Below are positions 8,712 to 20,619 of a stretch of DNA of 43,843 nt, piece after piece. The translations under genes were made by a program, and so were the position numbers. The stretch covers positions 1 through 43,843 of the forward strand of contig JACIYT010000017.1 of the NCBI GenBank assembly GCA_014359765.1, in the 5' to 3' direction. This DNA is from Roseovarius sp. Its GTDB lineage: Bacteria; Pseudomonadota; Alphaproteobacteria; Rhodobacterales; Rhodobacteraceae. How positions within the stretch are numbered: position 1 is the stretch's first letter; the number at the start of each line of letters is the position of its first letter. The notes under the pieces are model-generated. The model saw only the letters and a list, made by a program, of their open reading frames with translations. It ran no database searches and was not told the DNA's origin.

Positions 8712-8759
8712 CCGGGGGCGCTGCCCCCGGACCCCCGGAGTATTTCGGGAAAGATGAAG
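8712..8759. repeat. Intergenic hairpin repeat (copy A)
   Basis: CCGGGGGC (8712-8719) and GCCCCCGG (8723-8730) form a tight hairpin with loop GCT. CCCCCGGAGTATTTC and GGGAAAGATGAA follow. The AAGATGAAG end lies 3 bases from the stop codon of the minus-strand permease gene. The final half is identical to the copy at 16739-16799. Confidence 0.8.
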
Positions 8760-8762
8760 CAG

Positions 8763-11281
8763 CTATTCGCGCCCCCGCAGAACGCGCGCGGGACGGGTGG
8801 CCAGCGGGGGGATGGCATAGCCAAGCCCCGCCAGCAGCGTGACCGCGATGCCGCCCGCGACGATCGCCAGCGCGGAGGGCCAGATCACGGTGAAAGGCGT
8901 CCCCATCACGTAGTGGCTCACTGCCCAGCCCCCGCCGAGCCCCGCGCCGAGCGCCACCAGCCCCGCCGCCGCCCCGAGCAGCAGCGCGCGGAGCGCGAGC
9001 CCGGCGAGGATGCGCGCGCGCGTGGCGCCCAGGACCTTGAGGATCGCGGCCTCGTGGCTGCGGGCGCGGCTGTCGGCGGCAGCGGCCCCGATCAGCACCA
9101 GAAAGCCCGTGAGCAGCGTGACCGAGGCCCCCCAGGAGGTGGCCGAGGCGAGGCCGGCGAGCAGGTCGCTCACCCGCAGGAGGGCGTCGCGCACGTTGAT
9201 CGCGGTCACGTTGGGGTAGCGGTCGGTCACGTCGCGCAGGATCGCCTCTTCGGCTGTGCGGCTTTCGGCATAGGTGGTGGCGATGAAGGTATGCGGCGCG
9301 CCCGCCAGCGCGGAGGGGTTCATCAGCATGACGAAGCCCATGCCGACGCTGGAGAAATCCACCTCGCGCAGCGAGGTGATCGGTGCGGTGATGTCGCGTC
9401 CGAGGATGTTGACGGTAATCTCGTCGCCGAGGCCGATACCCATTTCGGCGGCCTCTTCGGCGGCAAAGCTGATCTGTGGCGGGCCGTCATGGTTCTTGCC
9501 CCACCAGGTGCCCGCGGTGATCCGGGTGCGGGGGGGCAGGGTGTCTGCGTAGCTCACCGCGCGGTCGCCCTCGATCACCCAGTGGCCGGGGGCGACCTCC
9601 TGCGCGGGGCGGCCATTGATGCGGGTGATGACGCCGCGCAGCATCGGCGCGTGATCGACGCGGCTGACCTCGGGATCGGTGGCGAGGCGGTCGAGAAACC
9701 ACGGCATCTGGTCCTGTTGCAGATCGACGAAGAAGAAGGAGGGCGCGCGCTCGGGCAGGTCTCCGGCGATGGCGCGGCGCAGGTTGCCGTCGATCTGGCC
9801 CACGGCGGCCAGCACCGACAGCCCCAGCCCGAGCGAGAGCATGACCGGCCCCGCCGTGCTGCCCGGCCCCCCGATCGCGCCGAGTGCCCAGCCCGTCGCG
9901 GGCCGCCCCGTGAGCCGCGGGCGCAGCGCGCGCGCGGCGCGGGTGACGAGGAGGGCGGCGAGAGAGAGGAGCGCCAGCGCCCCGAGGATCCCGCCCGTCG
10001 TCCAGAGGGTGAGCGTCAGGTTGCCCGAAAAGGCCGCCGCCGCGCCGATGAGCATCGCCAGAAGCGCCAGCGTGGCGGCGATCCAGGGTGCGCCCGGCCA
10101 GCCGTGACGCGCGCCCGCCGCCGCGCGGTAGAGGGCGGCGGCGCGCACCTCGCGCGCGCGCGCCAGCGGCCAGAGCGTGAAGATGAGCACCGAGAGCACC
10201 GAATAGAGCGCGGCCTCGATCATCGGGCCGGAATAGGGGGCAAAGACCGCCGGCACCGGCAGCCGCGCGGCGATGAGCGGGCCGAGCGCCACCGGCAGCC
10301 CCACCCCGAGCAGAAGCCCGCCCGCGATGCCAAGGAGCGCAAGCACGCCCACCTGGAGGAAATAGGTCAGGAAGATCGTGCGCTGATCGGCCCCGAGCGT
10401 GCGCAGCGTGGCGATCACCGGCACCTTGCCGGCGAGATAGGCGCGCAGCGCCGCCGAGATGCCGACGCCCCCCACGGCAAGCCCCGACAGCCCCACGAGC
10501 ACGAGGAAGGCCCCGAGCCGGGTGACGAATTCGGCCACCCGCGGGCTGGCGGTGCGCGCGTCGTTCCAGCGCGCGCCGCTGCCGTCGAGCGCGGCCTCGG
10601 CGCGGGTCCGGAGCGTGTCGAGATCGGTCCCGGCGGGCAGGTCGAGCCGGTAGCGCGAGGTAAAGAGCGATCCGGGCGCGAGCAGGCCCGAACCCTCGAG
10701 CGCATCGCGCCGCACGATCGTGCGCGGCCCGAGGTCGAAGCCCGCGCGCGCCTGATCGGGCTCGCGGGTGAGCAGCGCCATCAGGCGAAAGTGCTGCTCG
10801 CCGAGGCGAAAGCTGTCGCCGGGGGTGATGCCGAGGCGGTTGGCAAGGACCGGCACCATCACCGCGCCGGGCAGCCCGTCTGCACCGGCAAGCGCCGTGC
10901 CGAGCGGCATCCCCGGCGAGAGCCCGACCGCGCCCACCAGCGGATAGGCCGTATCCACCGCCTTGACCTGCGTCAGCTCGCGCCGCCCCTCTCCGGCCAC
11001 CGCCATGGAGCGGAAATCGGCGATCTCCGAGACGCGGCTGGCGTTCTCGGCCATCCACGCGCGCTCGGCCGCGGAGGCAAAGCGATAGGTGATCTCAAGC
11101 TCGGCATCGCCGCCCAGGAGCTCGGCCCCTTGCGTGGCCAGCCCCGTGCGCACGCTCTCGCGCAGCGTGCCGACGGCGGCGATGGCCGCGACGCCGAGGA
11201 TCACGCAGCCGAGGAAGATGCGAAATCCGTGCAGCCCCCCGCGCAATTCGCGCCGGGCCAGCCGCGCCGCGACCGCGAGGC

Positions 11282-11285
<4 letters not shown>
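8763..11285 (-). CDS. ybbP: ABC transporter permease, YbbP/FtsX family
   Basis: An 840-residue permease with an N-terminal hydrophobic segment, a large periplasmic region, a central group of membrane segments, a second periplasmic region and a C-terminal FtsX-type membrane block (SHEAAILKVLGATRARILAGLALRALLLG). The length and order match YbbP-like permeases (about 800 residues). It partners the ATPase upstream, whose stop codon overlaps its start (TCATG on the plus strand). In Escherichia coli the tesA-ybbA-ybbP arrangement is the same. The cargo is unknown; the family is suspected to act on the envelope or on lipids. A repeat element follows immediately after its stop. Confidence 0.9.
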
Positions 11286-11963
<678 letters not shown>

Positions 11964-11965
<2 letters not shown>

Positions 11966-12644
11966 GGGTTTGCGCCAGTTCTGCAACGGTTTCTGGAGAT
12001 ATGGGGCCGCGCGGTTGGCGGGCAAGGCATTGGCCTGTTTTCTGGTCCTCGTCGGTCCCGCCATGGCCGGGGCGCCGGTGACGGTGCTGGCGCTGGGCGA
12101 CAGCCTGACGCAGGGTTATGGCCTGCCCGAGGAGGCGGGATTCGTGCCGCAGCTGCGCCGCTGGCTGGCGGCAGAGGGCATCGCGGCGGAGGTGATCAAC
12201 GGCGGCGTCTCGGGCGATACAACAGCGGGTGGGGCCGCGCGCGTGGCCTGGAGCCTGACGCCCGAGGTGGACGCGATGATCGTGGCGCTCGGTGGCAACG
12301 ACCTGTTGCGCGGGATCGACCCGGCGGAAAGCCGCCGCAACCTCGATTCGATCCTGCGCGAGGCGGCGGCGCGGGAGGTCGAGGTGCTGCTGGTGGGGCT
12401 GCGCGCGCCTGGCAATTACGGCGCCGGCTACAAGGCCGCGTTCGATGCGATCTTTCCCGAACTGGCCGCGGAACATGGGGTGCTGCTGGCACCGGATTTC
12501 TTCGCGGGTCTTGGCGAGGGGGATCCGGCATCGCTCCGGCGGTATTTCCAGGAGGACGGCATCCACCCCAATGCCGAAGGCGTGGCGCGGATCGTGGCGG
12601 GGCTCGGGCCTCATGTGGCGGCCCTGATCGCGGCCGCGCAATGA
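11964..12644 (+). CDS. tesA: SGNH-family arylesterase / multifunctional acyl hydrolase (TesA-like)
   Basis: A 226-residue periplasmic hydrolase. A signal peptide covers about 1-37 (ACFLVLVGPAMAG). SGNH blocks are in order: GDSLTQGYG with nucleophile S47, NGGVSGDTT, GGNDLLRG, and DGIHPN supplying the catalytic Asp and His. It is predicted to cleave aryl or acyl esters and thioesters, like TesA. AAGGGGAGAG precedes ATG 11964. The gene is divergent from ybbA with overlapping start codons, a neighbourhood shared with E. coli. A bidirectional hairpin terminator separates its end from the cold-shock gene. Confidence 0.9.
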
Positions 12645-12647
12645 AAA

Positions 12648-12670
12648 CGGGCCCCGAAAGGGGCCCGGTT
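12648..12670. terminator. Bidirectional terminator between tesA and the cold-shock gene
   Basis: CGGGCCCC (12648-12655), loop GAAA, GGGGCCCG (12660-12667): a perfect eight-base-pair stem with a GNRA-type loop. On the minus strand it is followed by TTTTC, so it suits the cold-shock transcript best. On the plus strand it is followed only by GTT. Confidence 0.8.
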
Positions 12671-12691
12671 CCAGGTGATTCGGATCGCCGA

Positions 12692-12898
12692 TCAGGCCAG
12701 CGTCAGGTTGCTGGCCGACTGGCGGCCGTCGCGACCGGCTTCGATGTCGAAATTCACCTTCTGGTTGTCGGCGAGGCCGGTGAGGCCGGCGCGCTCGACC
12801 GCCGAGATGTGAACGAACACGTCCTTGCCGCCGCCATCAGGCGCGATAAAGCCGTAGCCCTTGGTGGTGTTGAACCATTTCACGATGCCAGATGCCAT
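12692..12898 (-). CDS. CspA-family cold-shock protein
   Basis: A 68-residue single cold-shock domain that binds RNA and single-stranded DNA. RNP1 (KGYGFIA) and RNP2 (DVFVHISAVE) are both present, after the usual N-terminal GIVKWFN. GGAG sits nine bases before ATG 12898. An in-frame Met five codons upstream (12913) is less likely. The 170 bases upstream are a long leader region, which may carry the temperature-responsive 5' untranslated RNA known for this family; no specific structure was resolved. Confidence 0.95.
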   Translation of the reverse strand: MASGIVKWFNTTKGYGFIAPDGGGKDVFVHISAVERAGLTGLADNQKVNFDIEAGRDGRQSASNLTLA

Positions 12899-13068
12899 TG
12901 CTCTGAACTCCATTGTGTTTGCTGCCCGCGGAACTGCGGCAGCCCGGCCCGTCAAGTGAGATCGATTGACTGAGCCGTAGGAGGACAGGTCGATAGCTTT
13001 AACGATAGCAGCCTCAATATGGGGCCGCCGCGCGCGAAAGGCAAGGGGGTATCGCGCGCGCGGCGTGC

Positions 13069-13635
13069 TCAGAGGACCGTGACGACGGTGCCGAGCGGCA
13101 CGCGCTCGTAGAGGTCCAGAACATGGTCGTTGATCATGCGGATGCAGCCGTTGGAGACCGAGCGACCGATGGATTGCGGTTCGGTCGTGCCATGGATGCG
13201 GTAATAGGTGTCGCGCCCGTTCTGGAACAGATAGAGCGCGCGCGCGCCGAGCGGATTTCCGGGGCCGCCGGGCTGCACATAGTCGTTGCCGACGAACCGG
13301 GCATAGGCGCGGGGGTCGCGTGCGATCATCTCGTCGGTGGGCCGCCAGGTCGGCCATTTCCGCTTGGCGTCGATGGTGGCGGTGCCGGTGAATTCGAGCC
13401 CCGCGCGCCCGACCCCCACGCCGTAGCGCCGCGCCTGACCGGGGGCGGTAACGAAATAGAGGAAATGCGCGCGCGGCACGACGACGAGATGGCCGGGCGC
13501 GTAGCCGGCGGCAAAACGCACATCGGTCGGCGCGAATTTCGGGTCGAGCGTGAAGGCCCTGGCGCGGGCCGGGATCAGCGCCGGCGCGGCCAGCGCGGCA
13601 AGCCCCGTCGCGATCAGAAAGCGGCGGTCAATCAT
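13069..13635 (-). CDS. L,D-transpeptidase (YkuD domain), exported
   Basis: A 188-residue exported enzyme. The N-terminus has a twin-arginine-like signal (DRRFLIATGLAALAAPAL). The YkuD catalytic signature is HGTTEPQSIGRSVSNGCIRM, with H148 and nucleophile C164. Such enzymes form 3-3 peptidoglycan cross-links or attach proteins to peptidoglycan. The catalytic domain occupies about residues 45-188 with no extra binding domain, so it is a minimal form. GGAGGG precedes the start. No operon partner is evident. Confidence 0.93.
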   Translation of the reverse strand: MIDRRFLIATGLAALAAPALIPARARAFTLDPKFAPTDVRFAAGYAPGHLVVVPRAHFLYFVTAPGQARRYGVGVGRAGLEFTGTATIDAKRKWPTWRPTDEMIARDPRAYARFVGNDYVQPGGPGNPLGARALYLFQNGRDTYYRIHGTTEPQSIGRSVSNGCIRMINDHVLDLYERVPLGTVVTVL

Positions 13636-13779
13636 GGGAAACCCTCCGGATGTGCCTCTGTCTATTAAGGGGCGCGGGCGCGGGGAAAAAAGTCAAAACG
13701 CCGTGAGCGGACGAAAAGACCGCGCGAAATTCGTCCGATGTGGCCTTTGCGCCCGGATCGCGGCGCCTGCGCGCGGGGC

Positions 13780-14997
13780 TCAGCCGATGCCCAGCCGTCG
13801 CTCGCGCCGGATCACGAGCAGGATCGTGACCACCGCCCCCAGCCCGCATGACAGCATCAGCCACAGCAGCGGGAAGGCACCGCTGCCGGGGCCGAGCAGC
13901 CACCCCGCCAGCGCCGAGAGCCCCGCGCCCAGCCCGATCATCAGCGCTCCCGACAGGCCGCTCGCCGTCCCGGCAAGCGCGGGCCGGACCGACAGCGCGC
14001 CCGAGGTGGCATTGGGAATCACCATGCCGTTGCCAAGTCCCATGAAGCTCATCAGCCCGAAGAAGCTCAGCGGTGAGCCGAGCCCGAGATGAAAGAGCGC
14101 AAGGTTGAGCGCGATGCCGCCGGTGTTGAACAGCGCCCCCCAGAGCACCATGCGGTTGATCCCGATACGCGCCGAAAGCCGCCCCGAGGCGAAATTGCCC
14201 GCGAAATAGCCGATGGATGGCGCGCCGAAGAACAGGCCGAGCGCCGCCGGCCCGAGCCCGAAGACCTGTGCGCCGACAAAGGGCGCGCCGCCGAGATAGG
14301 CGAAGAACGCGCCCGAGGACAGCCCCGCCGCCAGCGCATAGCCCCAGAACCGCGGCGAGGTCAGCAACTCGGGATAGTCGCGGATCTGCTGCATCAGCCG
14401 CCGCCCCGAGAGCGGCGCGGTCTCGCCCAGGTCGCGCCAGCACAGCCAGAAGAGCGCCGCGCCCAGCACGAACAGCGCCCAGAAATTCGCCTGCCAGCCG
14501 AACGCCTCGTCGAGCAGCCCGCCGAAAGCCGGGCCGATCATCGGCACCACCGCCATGCCCATCGTCACATAGCCGATCATCGAGGCGGCGCGGTCGGCAG
14601 GCACCATGTCGCGCACGATGGCGCGGCTGAGCACCATCGCGACCACGACGCTCGACTGCATCATGCGGAAGACCAGGAAGGTGGTCACGTCGGGCGCGAA
14701 GATGCAGCCGAGCGTCGCCACGAGAAACAGCCCCAGCCCCCAGAGCACCACCGGCCGCCGCCCCCAGCGATCCGAGAGCGGCCCGCACAGGAGCTGCATT
14801 CCGGCATTCACCGCGAGATAGAGCGCCACCGAGAGCTGGATCAGGCGGTATTGGGTGTCGAAATGTTCGACCATCCCCGGCAGCGACGGCAGGAAGATGT
14901 TGACCGTGAGCGCGGCAAGCCCCGACATGAGGATCAGCGTGGCGATATGCGGTGGCGTGGAGCGGTCGAGGAAACGGACCGGGCGTTCGGCTGTCAT
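13780..14997 (-). CDS. MFS multidrug exporter, Bcr/CflA type
   Basis: A 405-residue, 12-segment major facilitator. Motif A appears as [12 protein letters not shown] after segment 2, and segment 5 has the GPAFGGLL exporter motif. [10 protein letters not shown] near the N-terminus is typical of Bcr/CflA drug:H+ antiporters. The substrate is not deducible. It is divergent from pccB, so the 196-base intergenic region with the TTTGC sites also contains its promoter. No strong ribosome binding site is seen ahead of the ATG. Confidence 0.9.
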   Translation of the reverse strand: MTAERPVRFLDRSTPPHIATLILMSGLAALTVNIFLPSLPGMVEHFDTQYRLIQLSVALYLAVNAGMQLLCGPLSDRWGRRPVVLWGLGLFLVATLGCIFAPDVTTFLVFRMMQSSVVVAMVLSRAIVRDMVPADRAASMIGYVTMGMAVVPMIGPAFGGLLDEAFGWQANFWALFVLGAALFWLCWRDLGETAPLSGRRLMQQIRDYPELLTSPRFWGYALAAGLSSGAFFAYLGGAPFVGAQVFGLGPAALGLFFGAPSIGYFAGNFASGRLSARIGINRMVLWGALFNTGGIALNLALFHLGLGSPLSFFGLMSFMGLGNGMVIPNATSGALSVRPALAGTASGLSGALMIGLGAGLSALAGWLLGPGSGAFPLLWLMLSCGLGAVVTILLVIRRERRLGIG

Positions 14998-15092
14998 GGA
15001 AAATGGCTATGCGTGGCGCGGGGGAATGTCCAGCGCCCGGCGCGGGAGCGGGGCCTTGGGGTGGGCGGCTGTGGAGTTCGCATATATTCGGA

Positions 15093-15132
15093 TTTGCGCC
15101 TGGGTGTTTGCAGGAATTTGCAAATTTGCCGA
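15093..15132 (+). promoter_or_regulatory. Cluster of TTTGC(AAA) sites upstream of pccB, probable PccR operator
   Basis: Four TTTGC direct repeats occur at 15093, 15107, 15117 and 15125. The third is a full TTTGCAAA (15117-15124), and with the fourth it makes the palindrome GCAAATTTGC (15120-15129). The cluster ends about 61 bases before the pccB ATG. The same octamer occurs twice before the PccR-like gene, which supports direct control. Confidence 0.65.
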
Positions 15133-15193
15133 AATCCGGTTGGTTTCACCGCCCCCCGCCCCTATGCTGCGCGCCAGCGACAAGGGGAGAGCC

Positions 15194-16726
<1,533 letters not shown>

Positions 16727-16738
16727 GGGTGGCGGGGA

Positions 16739-16799
16739 GGGGGCGCTGCCCCCGTCGCCCTTGCGGGCGACTCCCCCGGAGTATTTCGGGAAAGATGAA
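16739..16799. repeat. Intergenic hairpin repeat, long form (copy B)
   Basis: The first hairpin is GGGGGC/GCCCCC (16739-16744 / 16748-16753). A second is GTCGCCC/GGGCGAC (16754-16760 / 16765-16771). CCCCCGGAGTATTTC and GGGAAAGATGAA follow. It lies between pccB and the next small gene, with the hairpin end toward the pccB stop, opposite in polarity to the other copies. Confidence 0.8.
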
Positions 16800-16817
16800 A
16801 CCGGAGGCTGCTTGAGG

Positions 16818-17150
16818 ATGGGCCGCGACCGATGGCACGTGATCGAGGAGGAGGGCACGCTCACGCTGGCGCGGCGGCTGCCCGTGCGCTTCGACCTGGT
16901 GGCCGAGACCGTGCTCGGGGGGGAGGTCGGGCGATTGCGGCTCGCCCATCTGGTGCGGCAGGATCTGTGGCGCGCCTTGCGGCGCCTGCGCGGCTTTGCG
17001 CCGGTGGTGCGGGTGCGGCGCGTGGCGGCGGGGCTGCATGTGGTGGCCGGGGGCGCCGTGGCGGGGCCCGTGCCGCCGGGCGCGCAGGCGCGAATCGCCG
17101 CGCTTCTCGACGATCCGCGCCTTCGGGCGCGTTGGACGGGGCGGGCATGA
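16818..17150 (+). CDS. Small protein of unknown function in the pcc locus
   Basis: A 110-residue soluble, strongly basic protein, rich in Arg, Leu and Val (ARRLPVRFDLVAETVLGG...LAHLVRQDLWRALRRLRGFAPVVRVRR). GGAGG at 16803-16807 is spaced ten bases from ATG 16818. Its stop overlaps the next gene's start (ATGA). I do not recognise a named family. Its position between pccB and pccA suggests an accessory role, but nothing in the sequence proves one. Confidence 0.65.
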   Translation: MGRDRWHVIEEEGTLTLARRLPVRFDLVAETVLGGEVGRLRLAHLVRQDLWRALRRLRGFAPVVRVRRVAAGLHVVAGGAVAGPVPPGAQARIAALLDDPRLRARWTGRA

Positions 17151-17545
17151 GGCGCGGGGCGCTGCTGCTGCTGCCGGGGCTGCTCCTCGGCCTCGGTGCC
17201 GCGGCGCAGGAGGCGGCGCTGCGGCTGCCCTCGGGGCTTGAGGCGCGGCTCCAGGAGGTGTTGACCGACCGGCCCGAGGGCGGCGGGCTGGTCTATCGGT
17301 TCCGCTATGTGGCCGAGATGTTCGACGCGGGGCCTGCGCAGATCGAGGCGCTCGAGGCGGATCTGCTGTGGCTGTGCGAGGGTCATGCCCTGCCGCGGAT
17401 ATCGAATATCGGGCCGCAGCCGGGGCGCGTGGTCATCTCGCTGGCGAATCGCGAGTCGTCTTTTGGGGTCTATGATCCTGATATAACGCAGGTTTTTGAG
17501 GTCTATCGCCCCGAGGGCGGGGCCTGTGTCTGGGAGATGTTCTGA
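17147..17545 (+). CDS. Secreted small protein, DUF6497-like
   Basis: A 132-residue exported protein. The signal peptide spans about 1-20 (LLLLPGLLLGLGAAAQ). The mature part includes LVYRFRYVAEMFD, a Cys in LLWLCEGHALPRI and another in GGACVWEMF at the C-terminus, possibly a disulfide pair. It resembles the DUF6497 proteins I recall from Rhodobacterales pcc loci; that assignment is from memory. It is translationally coupled to the gene before it by a 4-base overlap. Confidence 0.65.
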   Translation: MRRGALLLLPGLLLGLGAAAQEAALRLPSGLEARLQEVLTDRPEGGGLVYRFRYVAEMFDAGPAQIEALEADLLWLCEGHALPRISNIGPQPGRVVISLANRESSFGVYDPDITQVFEVYRPEGGACVWEMF

Positions 17546-17770
17546 GATGGCTGCGCGCGCGATCGCCGGATGCCGGCCCCGGTCGGGGGCAAGTGCGGCT
17601 TTGGGGACACAATTCCCGAGGATCGTGCTTTCAATATGTTCAAATCGTGTGATTTCCGCTAGCGTCTGGGTGGGTTGCGCCAACGCGACCTTTACCTCGC
17701 CAACCGGGCGGGCCATGGCCTCGTGCCGGCGCACGCCGAACATCGTATTTACGAGAGACAGGAGTTCCAA

Positions 17771-17908
17771 ATGTCCAAGACCGTCAAGAGCATCCTCGCC
17801 CTGGGCTTCATCGCCGTCGTTGCTGCCTGCGCGCAGCCGGCCGAGGAAGAGTTCGTCGTGGTCGAGCCGGTCACGACCGAACCGGTTCAGACCGGCAAGT
17901 ACAAGTAA
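17771..17908 (+). CDS. 45-residue lipoprotein
   Basis: A 45-residue predicted lipoprotein. The N-terminus is a type II signal with lipobox VAAC (Cys20). The mature part is acidic and valine-rich (EEEFVVVEPVTTEPVQTGKYK). GGAG lies six bases before the ATG. The 225 bases upstream are less GC-rich than their surroundings and probably carry its own promoter. A strong hairpin follows the stop, so it looks like a separate transcription unit inside the pcc locus. Function unknown. Confidence 0.75.
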   Translation: MSKTVKSILALGFIAVVAACAQPAEEEFVVVEPVTTEPVQTGKYK

Positions 17909-17925
17909 GCCTTTCGAGGCTGGCG

Positions 17926-17955
17926 CGAAGCGGGCGGCAGCGCCCGCTTCGTTCC
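17926..17955 (+). terminator. Perfect 11-bp stem terminator after the small lipoprotein gene
   Basis: CGAAGCGGGCG (17926-17936) pairs exactly with CGCCCGCTTCG (17941-17951) across the tetraloop GCAG. Only TT follows, so it may be a strong attenuator or stability hairpin as much as a classical terminator. Confidence 0.7.
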
Positions 17956-18010
17956 GTGGCGAAGCGAATCGTCGCGTCGCGAATCGCCCCTGTCGTCCGG
18001 GGGGCGGGAC

Positions 18011-18367
18011 ATGCTGAAGCATCGCGGTTTTCCCGGGCGTCTGCCGGGCACGGACTATCAGTTCACGATTCGCAGGGGCAATCCCAGGGGCGTCACGCCG
18101 CTGATCGCGCGCGAGCGTTATCGCGACCGCAAGCCGATCGACCGCCGCGCCGATACCGAGTTCCTGCGCGCCATCTGGCACTGTTTCGGCGATCGGCCCT
18201 TCGAGCGCGGCAATCTCGATGCGGGCCGCCTGAGCTGGCTGTTCGGGCGCGAGATCAAGCCCGCCGAAGAGCCGTTCGATCCCGAGAGCTACGAGGCGCT
18301 GCTGGTCCTCGATATCGACGTGGCGCGGGCCTCCTTTCCCGACGTTTTCGACGACGAGGCGCGATGA
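18011..18367 (+). CDS. Uncharacterised soluble protein in the pcc locus
   Basis: A 118-residue soluble protein with no signal or membrane segment. The N-terminus is basic (MLKHRGFPGRLPGTDYQFTIRRGN) and the C-terminus acidic (LLVLDIDVARASFPDVFDDEAR). GGGGCGGGAC precedes the ATG. I do not recognise the family. It sits between the small lipoprotein and pccA on the same strand, with about 200 bases before pccA in which I see no further gene. Confidence 0.65.
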   Translation: MLKHRGFPGRLPGTDYQFTIRRGNPRGVTPLIARERYRDRKPIDRRADTEFLRAIWHCFGDRPFERGNLDAGRLSWLFGREIKPAEEPFDPESYEALLVLDIDVARASFPDVFDDEAR

Positions 18368-18569
18368 TGGCGCGCGGGGCCTCTTTCCGGCCTGTGTCCG
18401 GGCAGCGCGCCGCGTGCGGGGCGCGTCCCCGGGGACTGTGCGCCACCTGCGTCCCGTTTCTTTCCTCGCGCGTGCCTGTGGTGCCTTCCTGGCCCCGGCG
18501 CGCGTTTCGTTCATGCCCGATCCGGCCCGAGGCCGCGATCCGCCGAAATCCAGCAAGGGGACATATGTG

Positions 18570-20615
18570 ATGTTCAAGAAGATCCTGATCGCCAACCGGG
18601 GCGAGATTGCCTGCCGCGTCATCAAGACCGCCCGCAGGATGGGCATTGCCACGGTGGCCGTCTATTCGGATGCCGACCGCGACGCGCTGCATGTGCAGAT
18701 GGCCGACGAGGCGCTGCATATCGGCCCCTCGCCCGCCTCCGAAAGCTATATCGTGATCGACAAGGTGATGGCCGCGATCCGGGAGAGCGGCGCCGAGGCG
18801 GTGCATCCGGGCTATGGTTTCCTGTCGGAGAACCCGCGTTTCGCCGAGGCGCTGGAGGCCGCGGGCGTGGCCTTTGTCGGGCCGCCCAGGGGCGCGATCG
18901 AGGCCATGGGCGACAAGATCACCTCGAAGAAGATCGCCGCCGAGGCGGGGGTGAGCACCGTGCCGGGCTATATGGGCCTCATCGCCGATGCCGAGGAGGC
19001 GGTGAATATCTCGAACGAGATCGGCTATCCGGTGATGATCAAGGCCAGCGCGGGCGGCGGCGGCAAGGGGATGCGTATCGCCTGGAATGACGAGGAGGCG
19101 CGCGAGGGGTTCCAGTCCTCGAAGAACGAGGCCGCCAGCAGCTTTGGCGACGATCGTATCTTCATCGAGAAATTCGTGACGCAGCCGCGCCATATCGAGA
19201 TCCAGGTGCTGTGCGACAGTCACGGCAACGGCATCTATCTGGGCGAGCGGGAATGTTCGATCCAGCGGCGCAACCAGAAGGTGATCGAGGAGGCCCCGAG
19301 CCCCTTTCTCGACGAGGCCACTCGTCGCGCCATGGGCGAGCAGGCCGTGGCGCTGGCCCATGCTGTCGGTTATGCGAGCGCGGGCACGGTCGAATTCATC
19401 GTCGATGGCGACCGCAATTTCTATTTCCTCGAGATGAACACCCGCCTTCAGGTGGAGCATCCGGTGACCGAGCTCATTACCGGGGTGGACCTGGTGGAAC
19501 AGATGATCCGCGTGGCGGCGGGAGAGAAGCTCTCGATCCGCCAGGACGATGTGAAGCTCACCGGCTGGGCGATGGAAAGCCGCCTCTATGCCGAGGATCC
19601 CTATCGCGGCTTCCTGCCCTCGATCGGGCGACTGACCCGCTATCGCCCGCCTGCCGAGGTGGCCGCCGGGCCGCTCTTGCAGACGGGCAAGTGGCAGGGC
19701 GAGGCACCGGCCGGGGAGACGGCGGTGCGCAACGATACCGGCGTCTATGAGGGTGGTGAGATCTCGATGTATTACGACCCGATGATCGCCAAGCTCTGCA
19801 CCTGGGGGCCGGACCGGGCGCAGGCGATCGAGGCGATGCGCGTGGCGCTCGACACGTTCGAGGTGGAGGGGATCGGCCACAACCTGCCCTTCCTGAGCGC
19901 GGTGATGGACCATCCGAAATTCGTCGCGGGCGAGATGACCACCGCCTTCATCGCCGAGGAGTTTCCCGATGGGTTCGAGGGGGTGACGCTGCCCGAGGAG
20001 ATGCTGCGCCGCATCGCCGCCGCCGCTGCCGCCATGCACCGGGTGGCGGAAATCCGGCGCACGCGCATCTCGGGGCGGATGGACAATCACGAGCGGCATG
20101 TCGGCGAGGACTGGGTGGTGAGCCTTCAGGGCGCGCAATACCCCGTGCGCATCGCCGCCGACCATGACGGATCGACCGTGCGCTTCGAGGACGGCACGGC
20201 GATGCGCGTGACGAGCGACTGGACGCCGGGCGATCAGCTGGCGCGGCTCATGGTCGATGACCGGCCGCTCGTTCTCAAGGTGGGCAAGATTTCGGGCGGA
20301 TTCCGCATCCGCTGCCGGGGGGCCGATCTCAAGGTGCATGTGCGCACGCCGCGGCAGGCCGAACTCGCCGCGCTCATGCCCGAGAAACTGCCGCCCGACA
20401 CATCGAAACTGCTGCTCTGCCCGATGCCGGGGCTGATCGTGAAGGTGAATGTCGAGGAAGGTCAGGAGGTGCAGGAGGGCCAGGCGCTCTGCACCGTGGA
20501 GGCGATGAAGATGGAAAACATCCTGCGCGCCGAACGCAAGGGGGTGGTGGCCAGGATCAACGCAGGCCCCGGCGACAGCCTCGCCGTGGACGATGTGATC
20601 ATGGAGTTCGAGTGA
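18570..20615 (+). CDS. pccA: Propionyl-CoA carboxylase alpha subunit (biotin carboxylase + biotin carrier)
   Basis: A 681-residue subunit that carboxylates biotin with ATP and bicarbonate and carries it to PccB. The biotin carboxylase domain (about 1-450) shows KILIANRGEIACRVI, the ATP-grasp loop KASAGGGGKGMR and FLEMNTRLQVEHPVTE. A linker domain (about 500-600) leads to the biotinyl domain, with the biotin lysine in EAMKMEN. Full length. AAGGGG lies nine bases before ATG 18570; an adjacent GTG at 18567 is a possible alternative. The next gene starts four bases after its stop. Confidence 0.96.
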   Translation: MFKKILIANRGEIACRVIKTARRMGIATVAVYSDADRDALHVQMADEALHIGPSPASESYIVIDKVMAAIRESGAEAVHPGYGFLSENPRFAEALEAAGVAFVGPPRGAIEAMGDKITSKKIAAEAGVSTVPGYMGLIADAEEAVNISNEIGYPVMIKASAGGGGKGMRIAWNDEEAREGFQSSKNEAASSFGDDRIFIEKFVTQPRHIEIQVLCDSHGNGIYLGERECSIQRRNQKVIEEAPSPFLDEATRRAMGEQAVALAHAVGYASAGTVEFIVDGDRNFYFLEMNTRLQVEHPVTELITGVDLVEQMIRVAAGEKLSIRQDDVKLTGWAMESRLYAEDPYRGFLPSIGRLTRYRPPAEVAAGPLLQTGKWQGEAPAGETAVRNDTGVYEGGEISMYYDPMIAKLCTWGPDRAQAIEAMRVALDTFEVEGIGHNLPFLSAVMDHPKFVAGEMTTAFIAEEFPDGFEGVTLPEEMLRRIAAAAAAMHRVAEIRRTRISGRMDNHERHVGEDWVVSLQGAQYPVRIAADHDGSTVRFEDGTAMRVTSDWTPGDQLARLMVDDRPLVLKVGKISGGFRIRCRGADLKVHVRTPRQAELAALMPEKLPPDTSKLLLCPMPGLIVKVNVEEGQEVQEGQALCTVEAMKMENILRAERKGVVARINAGPGDSLAVDDVIMEFE

Positions 20616-20619
20616 GGCG

